NCBI RefSeq assembly: GCF_024679245.1
Contig: NC_090183.1
Coordinates: forward strand, 25,956,809 to 26,020,808
Origin: Pseudorasbora parva
Taxonomy: Eukaryota > Chordata > Actinopteri > Cypriniformes > Gobionidae
Length of the DNA stretch: 64,000 bases
Direction: 5' to 3'
The position numbers were made by a program, and so were the translations under genes. Positions 47,073 through 59,640 of the stretch are shown here, piece after piece (position 1 is the stretch's first letter; every line of letters starts with the position of its first letter). Under the pieces are notes generated by a model. That model was not told where the DNA came from, ran no database searches, and saw nothing but the letters and a program-made list of their open reading frames with translations.

Positions 47073-48511
47073 AAGTTGGCCATTGTGTTTAATAAATATT
47101 TTTGGCTTATTTGATAATGCTTTCAGCTATAAAGCTGCAAAGTTATAGAAATTCACCTTCAGCTGTCAACAACCAATTAAAACTATTCTATGTTGTATGT
47201 GTAATGATGGTCGCGGACACAGAGGTACATCTGTGCCACCTGTTCGAGGCATTAAAGCTGTTTTGTGGGCCAGTTGTGAACATCATTGACAGGCAATATG
47301 GTGTCGACCGCATAATCAACCAATTTCAGCGACATGGAGGCACCATCTCCTCTCAAGTTATTTTTTACCTTTATCTTTATAAAGGTAAAAATATCTTGTT
47401 GTTATCCCAGCTCACACTACACCAATGTTCACACTACACTTTAGGACCTCAATGACAGTTTAATCACTTCAATCATTTCAAGGGAGGCAAGAGAGACAAG
47501 GCCTTCCCCTGAAACCTTATCCAATCTGGTGTGTTAGACATGTTACTATACAAAATAAATAAATAAACAAAGTTATTTCTGTTTTTTTTACTTCTATTGT
47601 TCTGTGTACTGCATAATATTTTCTAAAACCCTCAGAATTCTGCTGATTGACACAAACAACACAGAAAATGTGAATAAAGCACTTATATTATATGACAGGA
47701 TTTTCAGAGAAAGAAATTGGGCTTGTTCATGGTGGATGCTATTGATCTGTTTAATACACACAGGGTAAACATTTTTAAGGAGTACAGTTTACATTTCATG
47801 TTAATATGACTAAGTTGAACTAAGTATCTTGACTTGTCATTCAGCCCTGTATAAAAGAAACTGAGAAATGACTTTAACAAGATCAGTGAATTCAATTGTG
47901 GGTTCATGATTAAAAAAATTAATTTCTCTCATGCAGAACAAAGGAGGAACTTCCGCTAAATTCAAAAGAGAAAAGATCAACCTCCAACCGTAGACCCACT
48001 TAAATTAATTGGCTGATGGTGTCTGCAAAAGAATTAGTTCAGAGTTTCATAATTGACCATTAATTTTTCAAGCCAGACTGAACTCATGACTCCAGAGAGA
48101 CACTGTGAGAAATCTAAAGGTGCCCCTGGCGTCCAAAACCCTAGCATGGGAAAAAACAGAGATCTATAAATTCACACCGTAATCACACTTAACATCAGAC
48201 CTCAAGCTTTTTGTCTCAAAGCCACTAAAAGGGAAGTGTTCCTTGGTTTCTTGTCTCATCCCATCCATCTCTCTACCAACTCCTAAACGTGGTAAATGAC
48301 TCTATGACATGACTGTATGACATGACTAATGTTGACCAACATGTTTGGTTAGAAGTCTCAGAGACATGTCAATAGCTTGTAAAAAAAAAAAATAATAAAA
48401 AAAAAAATGTAAGCATCACATGAATACTAATAATAAATGTACTTTTCATAATATGAGAACTTTTTATGAAGTTAATTTAAATAAATAAACAAGGCTTCTA
48501 AATAACGGGAT
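47073..48511. other. Spacer
   Basis: No known repeat is seen. 47100-47460 holds a 117-codon frame without recognisable domain. 47920-48300 is balanced in composition. Poly-A tracts lie at about 48379-48408. Confidence 0.35.
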
Positions 48512-48566
48512 GATGGGATTAGTTGGGACCCTTTTTTGTTGTTATTGTTTTATTCGTTTGGTCTAT
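48512..48566 (+). repeat. Repeat H, left part (split)
   Basis: GGGATTAGTTGGGACCC, then TTTTTTGTTGTTATTGTTTT, matches 50172-50215. The sequence that should follow is displaced to 49771 by the intervening insertion. Confidence 0.7.
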
Positions 48567-49770
48567 CCACAACTTTCCTGCAAGTCTTAGTGGGCGTCGC
48601 CATGATACTCGATACTTCCGGTTGACGGTATCTCAGTTCCGGTTTAGCACGCATAACAGTTATGCTGCGTTCACACCAGACGCGAGTGACGCAAATAAAT
48701 AGTACAATTCGTGCGAAGTTGGACGCGTAAACATTTTGAATCAATTCGCTTCATTCACTACACAACAGATGCAAATTTGCGTCATGGGAGGCTTCTGCCA
48801 GGCAGCGGCAGTCATCAGAAGGACGAGCCGAGTTAAGGCTGCTCTCGCCGGGGTTAATGAGCACTGAGTGCCGCTGAGCGCCTGGGTCTCACACCTAACA
48901 GGACCCGTTTGACATGTTGCCTAGCAGCACCCCACAACATCCATTCAATGCCCAACGAGCTTCAAATAAACTCAAGAATTGTGATGTAGAAGTAATATTT
49001 GTATTTTAATATTTGTAATTGTTGAAATGTTCATGTCAGACATTGTCAGTAGACTTTTTTTTAATCTACATGAAAATAGATGCATCAACTTCAATGAATT
49101 TAAATGCATTGTAATAAAAAATTAACATTTCATTGCTGTAAATGTAATTATTGAGTTTATATATTAGTTTAACCTATTTAAAATACTGCAGTAAAACTGT
49201 ATAATTTTTTGCAAGGGGTATGTTTATCGTTTTCAATAATTTACTGATTTAATGTGTAGCAAGACCGCTCTAACAGCCAAACGTTACTATCCAAATAGAG
49301 ACCTGCACTCCCGCGGGACCCAGCACAACCGAGTGCGGCGCGGGATAATATTTGATGGGTGAATGCTGATGCGGGTGAACAAAATAAATAACTAGAAACA
49401 AATAAACCTTTATTTATAATAAAATAAAATCGATTTACAGGCGCATGGACGGAAGGTAACTCTCGCGTGGTTCATAGGAACAGCCAAGCCTACACACAGT
49501 GGCAAAATGTCTGTGCCGCATAACTCGGGTGAACCGCTTAGTGCTACAGATATTAGTAAGTTCTTGTAAGATAGTCAGATCCATGCGACCATCTGGGACA
49601 TGTGATCATTTTGCCTGAAGCGTTGTTATAAAAGTCTACTCCTGAATCCTGAATACAACCAACGTTTAGCAAATAACAGTATAGACTAAGCTAAACCAGA
49701 AGTTCGTTACCGGCTTGTTCTATGTTGCCATAGCGATCATGGGAAAGGTCAGAGTTCGGGAAAGTTGTGG
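48567..49770. mobile_element. 1.2-kb insertion with 12-bp terminal inverted repeats
   Basis: It begins CCACAACTTTCC (48567-48578) and ends GGAAAGTTGTGG (49759-49770), an exact inverted pair. The host repeat resumes on the far side, as shown by the uninterrupted paralog at 50172-50320. Inside lie a TGCGTTCACACCAGACGCGA segment (about 48662) and a GCGGGACCCAGCACAACCGA segment (about 49313). I recall both from cyprinid transposons. No transposase is visible. The target duplication, if any, is short (perhaps AT). Confidence 0.7.
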
Positions 49771-49954
<184 letters not shown>

Positions 49955-50171
49955 ACACCCACATTCAGTTAAAGACCGACTTTTTCCACAATACACTGTA
50001 AAAAAAATATTGTTGGTTTAACTTAAAAAAGTAAGTTACCTGGTTACCTTACACATTTGAGATCACTAAAATCAAAGATTTAAATTAATACAATGAAGTA
50101 TATTGGTTTATTTAATAAACAGAAACTCGAAATATTATGTTCCAATAAATTCTTCCAATTAAAAAGGAACA
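49955..50171. mobile_element. Short MITE-like scrap
   Basis: TACACTGTAAAAAAAATATT and GGTTTAACTTAAAAAAGTAA resemble the left end of the small fish elements that begin CACTGTAAAA. No matching right end is found. Confidence 0.4.
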
Positions 50172-50329
50172 GATGGATTAGTTGGGACCCTTTTTTGTTG
50201 CTATTGTTTTTATTATTTTTTTCTATGTATTTGTATAAATATGTTTTTATATTTTTTTCTCTGTTCTATTGTATGTTTTTGTTCACTTTTTCTCAAAACA
50301 AAATTTTGGAAATTAAATTGTGCAAATAC
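50172..50329 (+). repeat. Repeat H, uninterrupted copy
   Basis: GGATTAGTTGGGACCC, the T-rich middle, TTCTATTGTATGTTTTTGTT and CAAAATTTTGGAAATTAAA are contiguous here. The A-rich 3' end suggests a retroelement 3' UTR; that is inference. Confidence 0.6.
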
Positions 50330-50470
50330 ACTGTAAAAAATAAAAAGTTGACTCAACTTAAAATTTCAAGGCAACTTGCTGCAAAGCTTTTTTGAGTTTA
50401 CTCAACTTTGGACAAAGTTGTTCACTCAACCCAAATCACTGAGTAAAGTCACGGGAATCTTTTTTGTTCA
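50330..50470. mobile_element. MITE-like repeat (CACTGTAAAAAAT end)
   Basis: It starts CACTGTAAAAAATAAAAAG and includes TTGACTCAACTTAAAATTTC and AAGGCAACTTGCTGCA, a word set I recall from widespread teleost MITEs. The right end is unclear. Confidence 0.5.
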
Positions 50471-50769
50471 GCTAACACTGTTTTTTGTAATTCTTTGTTG
50501 ATGTGTTTCAATTAATTATGCTATGTGAACTTTTTTCTGTGAGTTTTACAGATAGAGGTTTTGTTCTAGTTAGCATTTACACAATGTTACAAAATAAAAC
50601 TACAACAGCAGTTTTCAAGTTGTTTATTATACTGAATATTGCAATAAATACAAACAAGGTAAAATAATAGCAATCTTTTAAAAAACTGATGGCCTAAGAC
50701 ACAAAACGAGCGGTTTGTGTGAGAAAACGAACAGTATTTATATCTCTAATAATTTATATCTCTGATTCT
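50471..50769. other. A+T-rich spacer
   Basis: Nothing recognisable. Confidence 0.4.
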
Positions 50770-52021
50770 TTAACCACTTCAGCTCTGCAGCACATTTTGC
50801 ATTTTTTTGAGAATTAGGAATATCTGAATTTAAAAGAGCGCCCTACCCACATACATTGGAGTAAATTGATAAAAATGGTCTCATTTTACAGAAAAAACTC
50901 TACATTTTAACACAGTGGTGGAATATTGCATATATTATATTGTATCTATTCACAATCTTATGATAAACATAGATAAAAAATAAATATTTTGATTTATTTT
51001 TAATTAATTTGTTATTTAAAAATCTTTGTTTTTTTATCATTTTGGGATCCAAGCTTTTTGGAAGTTTCTGTTGATTCTATAATTTGGTACTAAACAGGGG
51101 AAAAAATAATTTTCTTGATATCTCCTTGCAAATAAAAGTTATTGAGATTTATCTGACCAAAGTGTCTAACAACTCCTACTCCTCTCCATTGACATCAACT
51201 GGCCACTAGGAAATCGAAAATAAGGCTCCGCCTCTTCAACTTTGTAAAGGGAGATCTTGGGCTCTGATTGGTCTATAATCATGATCCACATGTCTATAAA
51301 GAGCTGAGATTCTCAGCTTTTCTGTAGCATGATGCAATATGTGATGACATCATCAAAAATCGTGGCTAACACCGACAATCAAAACTAGCAATAATAAGAG
51401 TATTTGTCTGCATCACATGTTTTGATCTGGACACCGGTGACATTTTACAGTGTCATTTGGCCATACTTGCTCACAGACATGTAAAAATAGTCTCATTTTG
51501 AAGCAAACAACCTAAGGATCAAGCTGATATAGGGTTGAGGCTAGTAGCTTTACAACGAGTTTGTGATCCGAACAGGAATATGACTCATGTGTTTGCTTGT
51601 TCAAAGGAGTCATTTCCATCTTTGTGATTCTTTTGATAATAAATTTACTGTAAATTATTGGATCAGTGAAATTAACTGCTCAGCGATATTCCTGAGGCCG
51701 ATAGCTTTCATTTGATATATGACTTGTGAATTTTAGGTGTGTTTGTGTGATAAAAATATGAAATTTTATATTATTTGCATGATTTTCTCAAGGGGTGGTC
51801 GTTGCGGGGGGGTCGAATTCAGACCGTATTATTTTCTTCTATGTAAAAAAAATGCAGAAGTTATTGGGTTATTAAGAAAGCTGAGGTTCTAATATTTCAA
51901 ATTATACCATATATGTCTAGTTTTGTGGTGCGCGAGTTATAGATTTTTTAAAAAGATTATGAGGATGCAATTTTGGACCCACCGGTGGGTCCAAGAGGGG
52001 GTGCAGAGCTGAAGTGGTTAA
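50770..52021. mobile_element. TTAA-ended element with 20-bp perfect inverted ends
   Basis: Both ends read TTAACCACTTCAGCTCTGCA when oriented inward, with no mismatch. The 1,252-bp interior is A+T-rich and has no transposase. A perfect palindrome, GGACCCACCGGTGGGTCC, lies just inside the right end (51976-51993). TTAA termini fit the piggyBac or Kolobok groups. Confidence 0.8.
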
Positions 52022-52184
52022 TTTGGACTTCTCTGTGTATGCTCTTTGAGGTGACCATAGACCTGCATTATGTGAGGCACAGACAAGAATGGTTTGACCT
52101 AAAATAATCAAAATTGAAACTACTGGGGAAACAAATACTCCTACATCTCGGATGCCCATGAGGTAAGCTAAAACATAGCAACAT
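52022..52184. other. Spacer
   Basis: Nothing recognisable. Confidence 0.4.
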
Positions 52185-52640
52185 TTAATTTCAAAGTGAA
52201 CTATCCCTTTAACCTCTTGTCGTTTGACACCCGTAAGACCTCCGTTCATCTTCAGACACAGATGAAGATATTAGTGTTGAAATTCGATGGCTCAGAAAGG
52301 CCTTCATCATTCCACCAATGTCATTTCCTCTCTCAAGACCCATAAAAGTCACTAAAGATGCCTCCTCCAAAACAACAGCAAAGGTTTTTAAAGGAAGCCA
52401 ACACGTTAGGGGTGACATCATCCTCAGTTACAGCAAGAATTCCCATTTTCATCCCTCTGGTCTGTCAGTCTGCTGGAGATGTGTCCTAGAGAAACAAGTA
52501 CACAATGTAACTATACACATCACAAAATGTGTATATAGGTTTGTGTTATGTTGTCACTTATTGAGCAGTCAGCTAGATGGAGCCGTTTACCTCTAGTCTT
52601 TGTGCTAAGCTAGGCTAGCGGTGTGTGCATCAGACAGAGT
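52185..52640. mobile_element. TTAA-type repeat cluster
   Basis: GTGAACTATCCCTTTAA at 52197-52213 is a right terminus of the fold-back family. It is followed by ACACCCGTAAGACCTCCGTT and GATGAAGATATTAGTGTTGA, words I recall from a common cyprinid repeat. The right boundary is uncertain. Confidence 0.45.
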
Positions 52641-52715
52641 TGGTATGGTGGAATGGTATGTGTGGACTTATCTAACTCTGGGGGATACGGTGAATAAGCT
52701 AAAGTCCCAAAAAGT

Positions 52716-53540
52716 CATAAATATAAATATAGCCAGGATTGCAAAACATGAAGTTATATTTGTTAGATTTAATGTTAGCTTGCATATGTTAAACAACATT
52801 CTTAATGATCTGATGTTTTACAAACATTTTAACAATCTAATGAATAATAAAATTAATAAAGATACTTACTTTAAAAGATGAAGTCTGTCGTGATCTCATA
52901 CTATATCATTCCATGTGACCTTCAACAGTGTTTTCTGAGGTAAAGTTAATAAACAACACAAATATGTTTGAGACTATATGAAAAAAATCACACATTATTT
53001 CCAATAACTCTGATAAATATAGCAATGATTGCAAAACATGAAGTTAGATTTGTTAGATTGGATGCGTTTAACAAAATAATTATTTATCTGATGTTTTAAC
53101 AATCAGATGAATATAAAAAATGAATAAAGATACTTACTTTAAACAATGAAGTTTGTCGTGGTAACTTAGCTTGTGTATGACGCTATCATTCCATTCGTTT
53201 TCTGAGGTAATAAACAACGCAGTTATATTTTGTGTCAAGTCTATATTACAAATCGCACATTATTTTCGATGACTGTGATAAATATAGCCAGGATGGCAAA
53301 ACATAAAGGCAAGATAAAACCTCGACTGCAATGTTTTCCAAGAGAACATTAATGCAAACTTGCTTTAAAATAAGCTTGACCAGTGACTCTAATGTTGCAT
53401 TACTTATGACTTTAGTTTCAAAACCTGGTCAAACAATAAAGATACTTACTTTAAACAAAGTCTGTCTCTCGATGCTCTCGTGCTGCACTTTTGACGATTC
53501 AAAAAATGGCGCTATCATTCCATGTGAGCTTGAACGTCTG
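52716..53540. repeat. Three degenerate tandem units of 265-290 bp
   Basis: Units start near 52722, 53012 and 53277. Each has, in order, ATAAATATAGC-A-GAT-GCAAAACAT, AATAAAGATACTTACTTTAAA, a GTCTGTC or GTTTGTC word, and ATCATTCCAT. Units one and two also share TTTTCTGAGGTAA, AATAAACAAC and CACATTATTT. Unit three is the most diverged. Confidence 0.85.
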
Positions 53541-53578
53541 CATGCACGTAGCACATAGCACGCATGCTCCAACCACGT

Positions 53579-54479
53579 TGCAACACATTCTCACACCCAA
53601 CTCATCACATATGGACGCTTGACCCGGACCCCTTGTCGTCACTTTTCAACGAATTGGCTGGGCGTACCTTTATCGTCAATTTTCGACGTGCAGGGTAGTC
53701 CGATAGACTTCTATAGAACTCCTATAGAAGTTTTCCAAGGCCAAACGATTGGTTTGTTTGAAGAAAATCCCCAAAAGCGATCAGCATCTCCATCCGCTGA
53801 AGATCATGAACAAACACATCAAATTTCAAATATTGCCACCCGTTACGTGAGATTTCATAGTGAAATTGCATTGGCTCTCGTATGTCTTGTGACCAATTGC
53901 GTCATTACGTCAGCATTGATTGTAAAATGTCATTGGCTCCCGTGTGTCTTAGTTGTGACCGATTGCGTCATGCTCAGGAGTCTTTTGAATTATTTGAAGG
54001 AGTTGAATGAGTTCGTTCACGGGGCAGCGGGATCATCATTTCAGCGATTAAACCATCAAGATCAACCTTGTTCTTGACATGAAGACATCGTATGACTTCA
54101 GAAGACTTGGAATGCAACATGAATTAATACTTTTATACTGTTTTGGTCCGTTTTTGCAATAAATACTTGTGACTGTACATTTATTTGCCTGTTATGTGTT
54201 TTATATTGTTAAGATGTGGGTAGGTTTAGGGTAGGAGTGGAGTTAGTTGCTCCAAAATATAAAAGTAGCCTTTAAATATTAATAAAAGCATGTCTGCTTT
54301 TATAAACACATAATTAAATGCGTCTCTTTATGACGCCAAAGGTTTATCATTGTAATGAATGGAGCACCCAGCGCGTCGAAAATTGACGATAAAGGTAGGC
54401 CCAGTTCGTTGAAAAGTGACAACAAGGGGTCCGGGTCAAGCGTCCATATGTGACGAGTTGGGTGTGAGAATGTGTTGCA
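53579..54479. mobile_element. DNA element with long (about 115-bp) terminal inverted repeats
   Basis: The left end TGCAACACATTCTCACACCC and its continuation (GACGCTTGACCCGGACCCC, then CACTTTTCAACGAA, TTTATCGTCAATTTTCGACG) reappear in inverted form at 54365-54479 with few changes. Inside, a word set CATTGGCTC-CGT-TGTCTT and GACC-ATTGCGTCA is duplicated (53871 and 53930). The 152-codon frame from 53619 starts in the left repeat and shows no domain. No target duplication is certain. Confidence 0.8.
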
Positions 54480-54783
<304 letters not shown>

Positions 54784-56512
54784 TAGACTCATTGTCTCAT
54801 TGGTATCCCAAACATACCAATATTAGATTACTTTAAACTGAAGACAAAACCTTATTTTTTGTACAGTTATCTTGCTTTTGTCCTGTTTACTTAACAGCAC
54901 AGCTAGTAAAAGGCTGCGGGCACCGTTGGGATTAGGGTGCGTCTTGTGGAGGCGGCCTGCGGAACAGAAGTTGACACACAAGTGACGCCAACACAAAGCG
55001 GCCATGACACCCAGACTAACACGCAGAGAGTCAGGTACGTCTCAACATCCTCCTCCACAGGCTGAGTGGCAGTTCCACACGAGAACATGTGCAGCCAACT
55101 GGGGCTTAATGGAAAAATTCAAATAGCGGCCATCTTTTGCGTATGCAGCCATAACGGTGTCGCCTCAGTCCCGGTATTAAAGACAGGATCCGATAACAGA
55201 GTCCTGGACATGGGCGGGAAAAAAAATCCTCTGATGTGGATTTGCAGTGACCTAAAGTGCAGGGCGTATCAGCCGAAGCTCAAGCGGACATGAACTTACG
55301 GCTCCAGCAACCTTAATGAGTGCTCAGTCCCACTTAACACCAAGTGTGACCAGATAGACTCCCCTAATATTCTCTCTGCGAGTCTGGTGTCCGTCCCATA
55401 ATACTGTCATTTCATTTTCGTAATCCTAGCTATTAATATGATATGTAAGGGGGATGGTTGCAAGGTTACAAGTGTAAAAGAGCGCAGTCAGGAATCTTTG
55501 GCCATATATGTTAGCTGGGTTATGATAATGAAGGATGGACTCATATTTTTCTCGTATGGCTGACAAAATCCTCCATTTCATACACGGCAGGTTTTTCCCC
55601 CATTAAAAAGCAATACAATTCAGAAATTGTTCCGAGATTATATGTCATATATTTAGGTTTACAGAACACTAAAGCAGAATAAATTGCATATCAATGATGC
55701 AAGGCAGTTCATTTTTCTCTGTATCATTACCTCAGAAGATTATCGAGCTCAAAAGTCTTTTGAATGGCTTCTTTTAAAAACCAATGTAACGTTTATAAAA
55801 TGGTGTTGATCGCTGCCAGAACTGTCACCCACTGTCTATGGGATGCCTTTACAAACAAATTTATTCTAAAGATATGATGAAAGATCAAGCTATAAACCTC
55901 AAAAAGAATCTAATTTAATCTGTTCTTTTTATTTTAAAAATCTGCGATTCATTCAACGCTTGACAGAGGAGTAAATAAAACGTTGCCCACCCTCTCTTCA
56001 TGGCCGTGCCATAGAAAACCCCCCCGAACAGAAGGAGGACCCCTTTCAGTCACTCTCTTGCTTTCTTTTTCTTTCCCTCCATCTCTCCCCTCTTCTTCAG
56101 CTCTTCTCTAATGCACCCTAATCCCAGCTGAAGACAGACGTACACGCTGTGTGTGTGTGTGAGTGAGAGACTGAGTGTGTGTAAGAAATATCTCTTTGCT
56201 TTTTCTGCCTCAGTTCATTATTTTTCTTTCTTGTCACTTAGTGTGATAGGTTGGACAGAGGCGCACAGATGAGCACTGAAGACACAGTCACAGGGCCTTA
56301 ATCTAGTCTTTAATGCGTGACTTCAGAGATGTCATTTATCTTGTGACTGCAGCAGGCGTCCACAAAACTTTATCTCTAATAATATATTGATGGATTAAAG
56401 GGGTCAGGCTGGAGACCAGGCAAGAAAAATTGCTTATTGACATCAAAATACAGTGCCCCCAAAACCTGATAAACATAGGGACAGGAGAGTGGAAGTCAGA
56501 AAGAGGGGAGTG
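54784..56512. other. Long repeat-poor interval, candidate conserved noncoding cluster
   Basis: No transposon is evident. Blocks at 54890-55390, 55440-55800 and 55980-56330 are balanced in composition. Short TG and CT tracts occur near 56040 and 56150. No exon is recognised. Confidence 0.35.
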
Positions 56513-56514
56513 AC

Positions 56515-56550
<36 letters not shown>
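56513..56550. repeat. (GA)n microsatellite
   Basis: A GA run with one AAG interruption. Confidence 0.9.
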
Positions 56551-56551
<1 letters not shown>

Positions 56552-56629
56552 TGAGAGAGGGGAGGCATTGTGACTGTTTGTGACCACTGATTTTCCTCCA
56601 TCACAGGAGCCTCCGGTGGTCTAGGCCCT

Positions 56630-56810
56630 TCGGCTTGATAAAAACACCCGCGGTTCTGTCCTCTCGAACTATAGCCGCTACGTGCGGCACACCGATACGC
56701 CACCGTTCGCCGGAGGAAATGCTGTGGCGTTCCTGCAGGACTCCTCCGTATCTATCAGAGTACGCTTGTCCTCGCCGCGCGTTTGTCGCCGCGCACCTTA
56801 TTAAACCCCC
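56630..56810. promoter_or_regulatory. CpG-dense interval 1
   Basis: Roughly two dozen CpG dinucleotides fall in 180 bp (for example TACGTGCGGCACACCGATACG and CTCGCCGCGCGTTTGTCGCC). The surrounding DNA has very few. Methylation normally removes CpG in fish, so this suggests an unmethylated regulatory element or a recent insertion. No frame with known homology is present. Confidence 0.4.
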
Positions 56811-57256
56811 TTAAGTAGCTTGTGAGGCTGGAGTATTTGTGTAGAGGCCACAGCAAGAGGGGAACAGCTTCAAGAACTATCAAATACATGCTAGTAAAAC
56901 TTTACAGAAAGGGATGAACCAACAACAAACAATCTAAAAAGAAATGCTTAGATGTATGGGTCAATGAGGTGGTGCTCAGAGGTTCCATCTATTGACTTGT
57001 TTAACAAAACCTGTGTCCGGCATCCATTTAAAATAACCTTCTACTGTTTTTGTGTTTAGAATCTATGAGAGCCTAAAATAATAATAGAAATTGAAAAGTT
57101 AATGTTTAACATACAAATGTTTAACATAAAATATACAGTAAATAAAAAATATTGTATTTATTAGGGTTTTTTTTTGTTTTTAAACTGGCTGTTTTTTTAA
57201 GCGATACATTTATCCAGATGTTATAATTAATAAAAAAAAAAGTTTAAAGAAAAGCA
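56811..57256. other. A+T-rich spacer
   Basis: Nothing recognisable. Confidence 0.4.
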
Positions 57257-57389
<133 letters not shown>

Positions 57390-57402
57390 GCTTCCTTGCT
57401 TA

Positions 57403-57996
57403 TTAAAGGTGGGGTAACTAATTCCTGGTAACCAATGTTGATATTTCAAATCACCAAAACAAACACGCCCCAACCCCTAAAGGGTCTCGCCCCTATTTTG
57501 ATAGCTCCACCAAACACATACATACGCTACGCAGGTAACACAGAATCTGCTGTGCCAGCAGGCCGAGGATATGATGTCATCAATAAGTGAGAGCAATGTG
57601 TGTTACTATGGTAATCCACGTCGAATGTTCAACAAAGAAGTCATTCCTTATATTCCGAAAACACAAACACAGATCTCATGAACAACATGATAGCATGATC
57701 ACGTCAGTCAAAAAACCCGAATATATTACAATTATGACAAGATTAGAGGGTTATATCGATCACAGAAAGAGGAGTTTATTGTCTTACTTTTCGGACACAC
57801 TGCGAGCTGACGATTGAAACAGACAGTGGTTTATAAGATGTGGAAATGAATGCTTTATCATCGCTGGAGTAAACGACTTAGCCCCATCATTAGTAGACAC
57901 GCCCCTTACTGCTGATTGGCTACAAGTTTGTTTTGGTACTCAGCCCGAGACAATTTTCTAAAGCATTTTTTTAAATATAGCTTACCCTACCTTTAA
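57403..57996 (+). mobile_element. TTAA-ended repeat D, copy 2
   Basis: The left end TTAAAGGTGGGGTAACTA and the right end, reverse-complemented TTAAAGGTAGGGTAAGCT, are inverted repeats starting with TTAA. The word CACGCCCCAACCCCTAAAGG and one internal unit (ATATTACAATTATGACAAGA) match, in inverse, the copy ending at 29743. It is 594 bp and noncoding. Confidence 0.8.
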
Positions 57997-58450
57997 AATT
58001 TGGAAGAAAAAAATACTTTGTCCGACAGTTCAGTTCAAATAGTGTGATCTGCATTAAGGGTACATTTTCACGTCTACTAAAAACTTAAACGTTTTTCCTT
58101 TGCATTTTTTTGTGTACAGATGTTGTGATCCCTGCTCACACAGATCCGCAAAAAAAAAAAAAAAAAAACACTACAAATGCTGTATTATGTATGCCAGGCC
58201 AGTAGTTGGCATTGGCACTTTGTAAAGAAACGCTATGCACCTATAGACTAAACACGTAATACGCATGTAAAATGTACTTTTTCCCAAATGTTGGTAGTTT
58301 ACGCAGTTTTCAAAAACTTTCACTTTAAAACCCCTTTTCAAAAGTTGCCGTTTTCAAGCTCCCCAAAATGCTGTTGTGTAAATGATCAGCCAAACGCATA
58401 CAGAGTTTTCCATTTTTCACAGAAAACGGTGTCTTGTAAACAGCCCCTTA
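57997..58450. mobile_element. Probable hAT-like repeat relic
   Basis: CAGTTTTCAAAAACTTTCAC, AGTTGCCGTTTTCAAGC and AAACGGTGTCTTGTAAACAG form a word set I recall from abundant cyprinid hAT-type repeats. The left end is degenerate and contains an A-run at 58150-58168. Confidence 0.45.
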
Positions 58451-59239
58451 GAAACATACACCAAAAAGCAAGCAAACAGACAACACATACACAACATTAC
58501 ATTTTCTACTACATTCAAACTTTTCTTGAAAATGGCATAAAGTTTTTCAAAAAACCATATAAAACCAACATAAATACAAAGTGCATTTCTAAGAACTTGG
58601 CAAATATATTTTAAACTGGATTTAGATACTCATACAACACTTGCTTTATGAAACCAGAGATGAAAGAAGTGTAAAAGTGAAGAGTAACATATACAATCTT
58701 GAAGTGAAGCATTTAACCTCAACTGGAAAAATATTTTAGAAAACGCTTTTGAAGTGCATTTTTGAGCTTTACTAGAAGAGGGAGGTAATAATAAATTCTG
58801 TATTCCTGTATTAGAAATTCCTGATACAAGTATTCTTACACATAATCCTCTCTTGTGCAGCCAAACCAACAGCAAAAAGCTGCTCAACAAAGCCTCACTT
58901 TTGGTGCACTTTTCGGAAAGTAGTTATTACCGAGATACACCTTTTCTCCAGATAGATTTTGATAAATCTGTGCTTAGGGTATCTAAGAAATGCATGAGGG
59001 TCTTCAGCTGTCTTGCACCTCGCCGGCTCCCCGCGTGAAAAATGTGTTTGAAGAGTGTGTCGAGCGGCCCCAATCCCAAACGGTGTCAAACCTGTCCCTT
59101 CGCGCTCTCTCTCGCACACTCTCTGAAAGTCCACTAAAATTAATACACTTTTACCATTACAAGATAAAGCTGGGGACATATTACAGCAGGCATATCTGCA
59201 AGCCTGTAATACCACAGAGTCAGCATTCAATAAAAGACA
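58451..59239. other. Single-copy spacer
   Basis: No repeat is recognised. Frames on both strands (58288-58614, 58895-59230) have no known domain. G+C rises from about 58990. Confidence 0.35.
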
Positions 59240-59640
59240 TTTGCAACCAGGCGTTTCTCACGACAACGACGGCAAAAGATTTAAAGGCTGCTAAATTAGG
59301 TGCGGCTTGCCGAGCGAAAGGTGCCGGGTAAGCAGGCCCACGCTTACTTAAAATGACAGAGTTGTTTACGAGGGGGGCGCCGCCGTCTCACGCTACTGTC
59401 ACGCGAGAGGGACAGTTTACGACGCGCTCACAGGTTTATTTAGACTCAAACAGTGTGCATAACGTTAGCTAACAATCAACCGCCGTTCCTCACGTCGCTT
59501 TTCAAAAGATGCTGCTTCCACGTGGCTGCTCATTTATATATTTATTTTACTTTATGCGTCATTTTAGCTCCTCTTAAAAAAACCTTCCTTTTCGCCGAAG
59601 ATTAAACTCGTATGGTCGCGACGCGGTCTCAAACTAAATG
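59240..59640. promoter_or_regulatory. CpG-dense interval 2
   Basis: About 20 CpG occur in the first 200 bp alone (GGGGGGCGCCGCCGTCTCAC, TCACGCGAGAGG, TACGACGCGC), and more follow to 59640. It stands out from the A+T-rich window and holds no recognisable repeat. It could be a CpG-island-like promoter or enhancer; no start site or exon can be pointed to. Confidence 0.4.

Noticed and set aside
53619..54077. 152-codon frame inside the long-TIR element, possible transposase
   Set aside because: It begins within the terminal repeat and has no catalytic motif or HTH.
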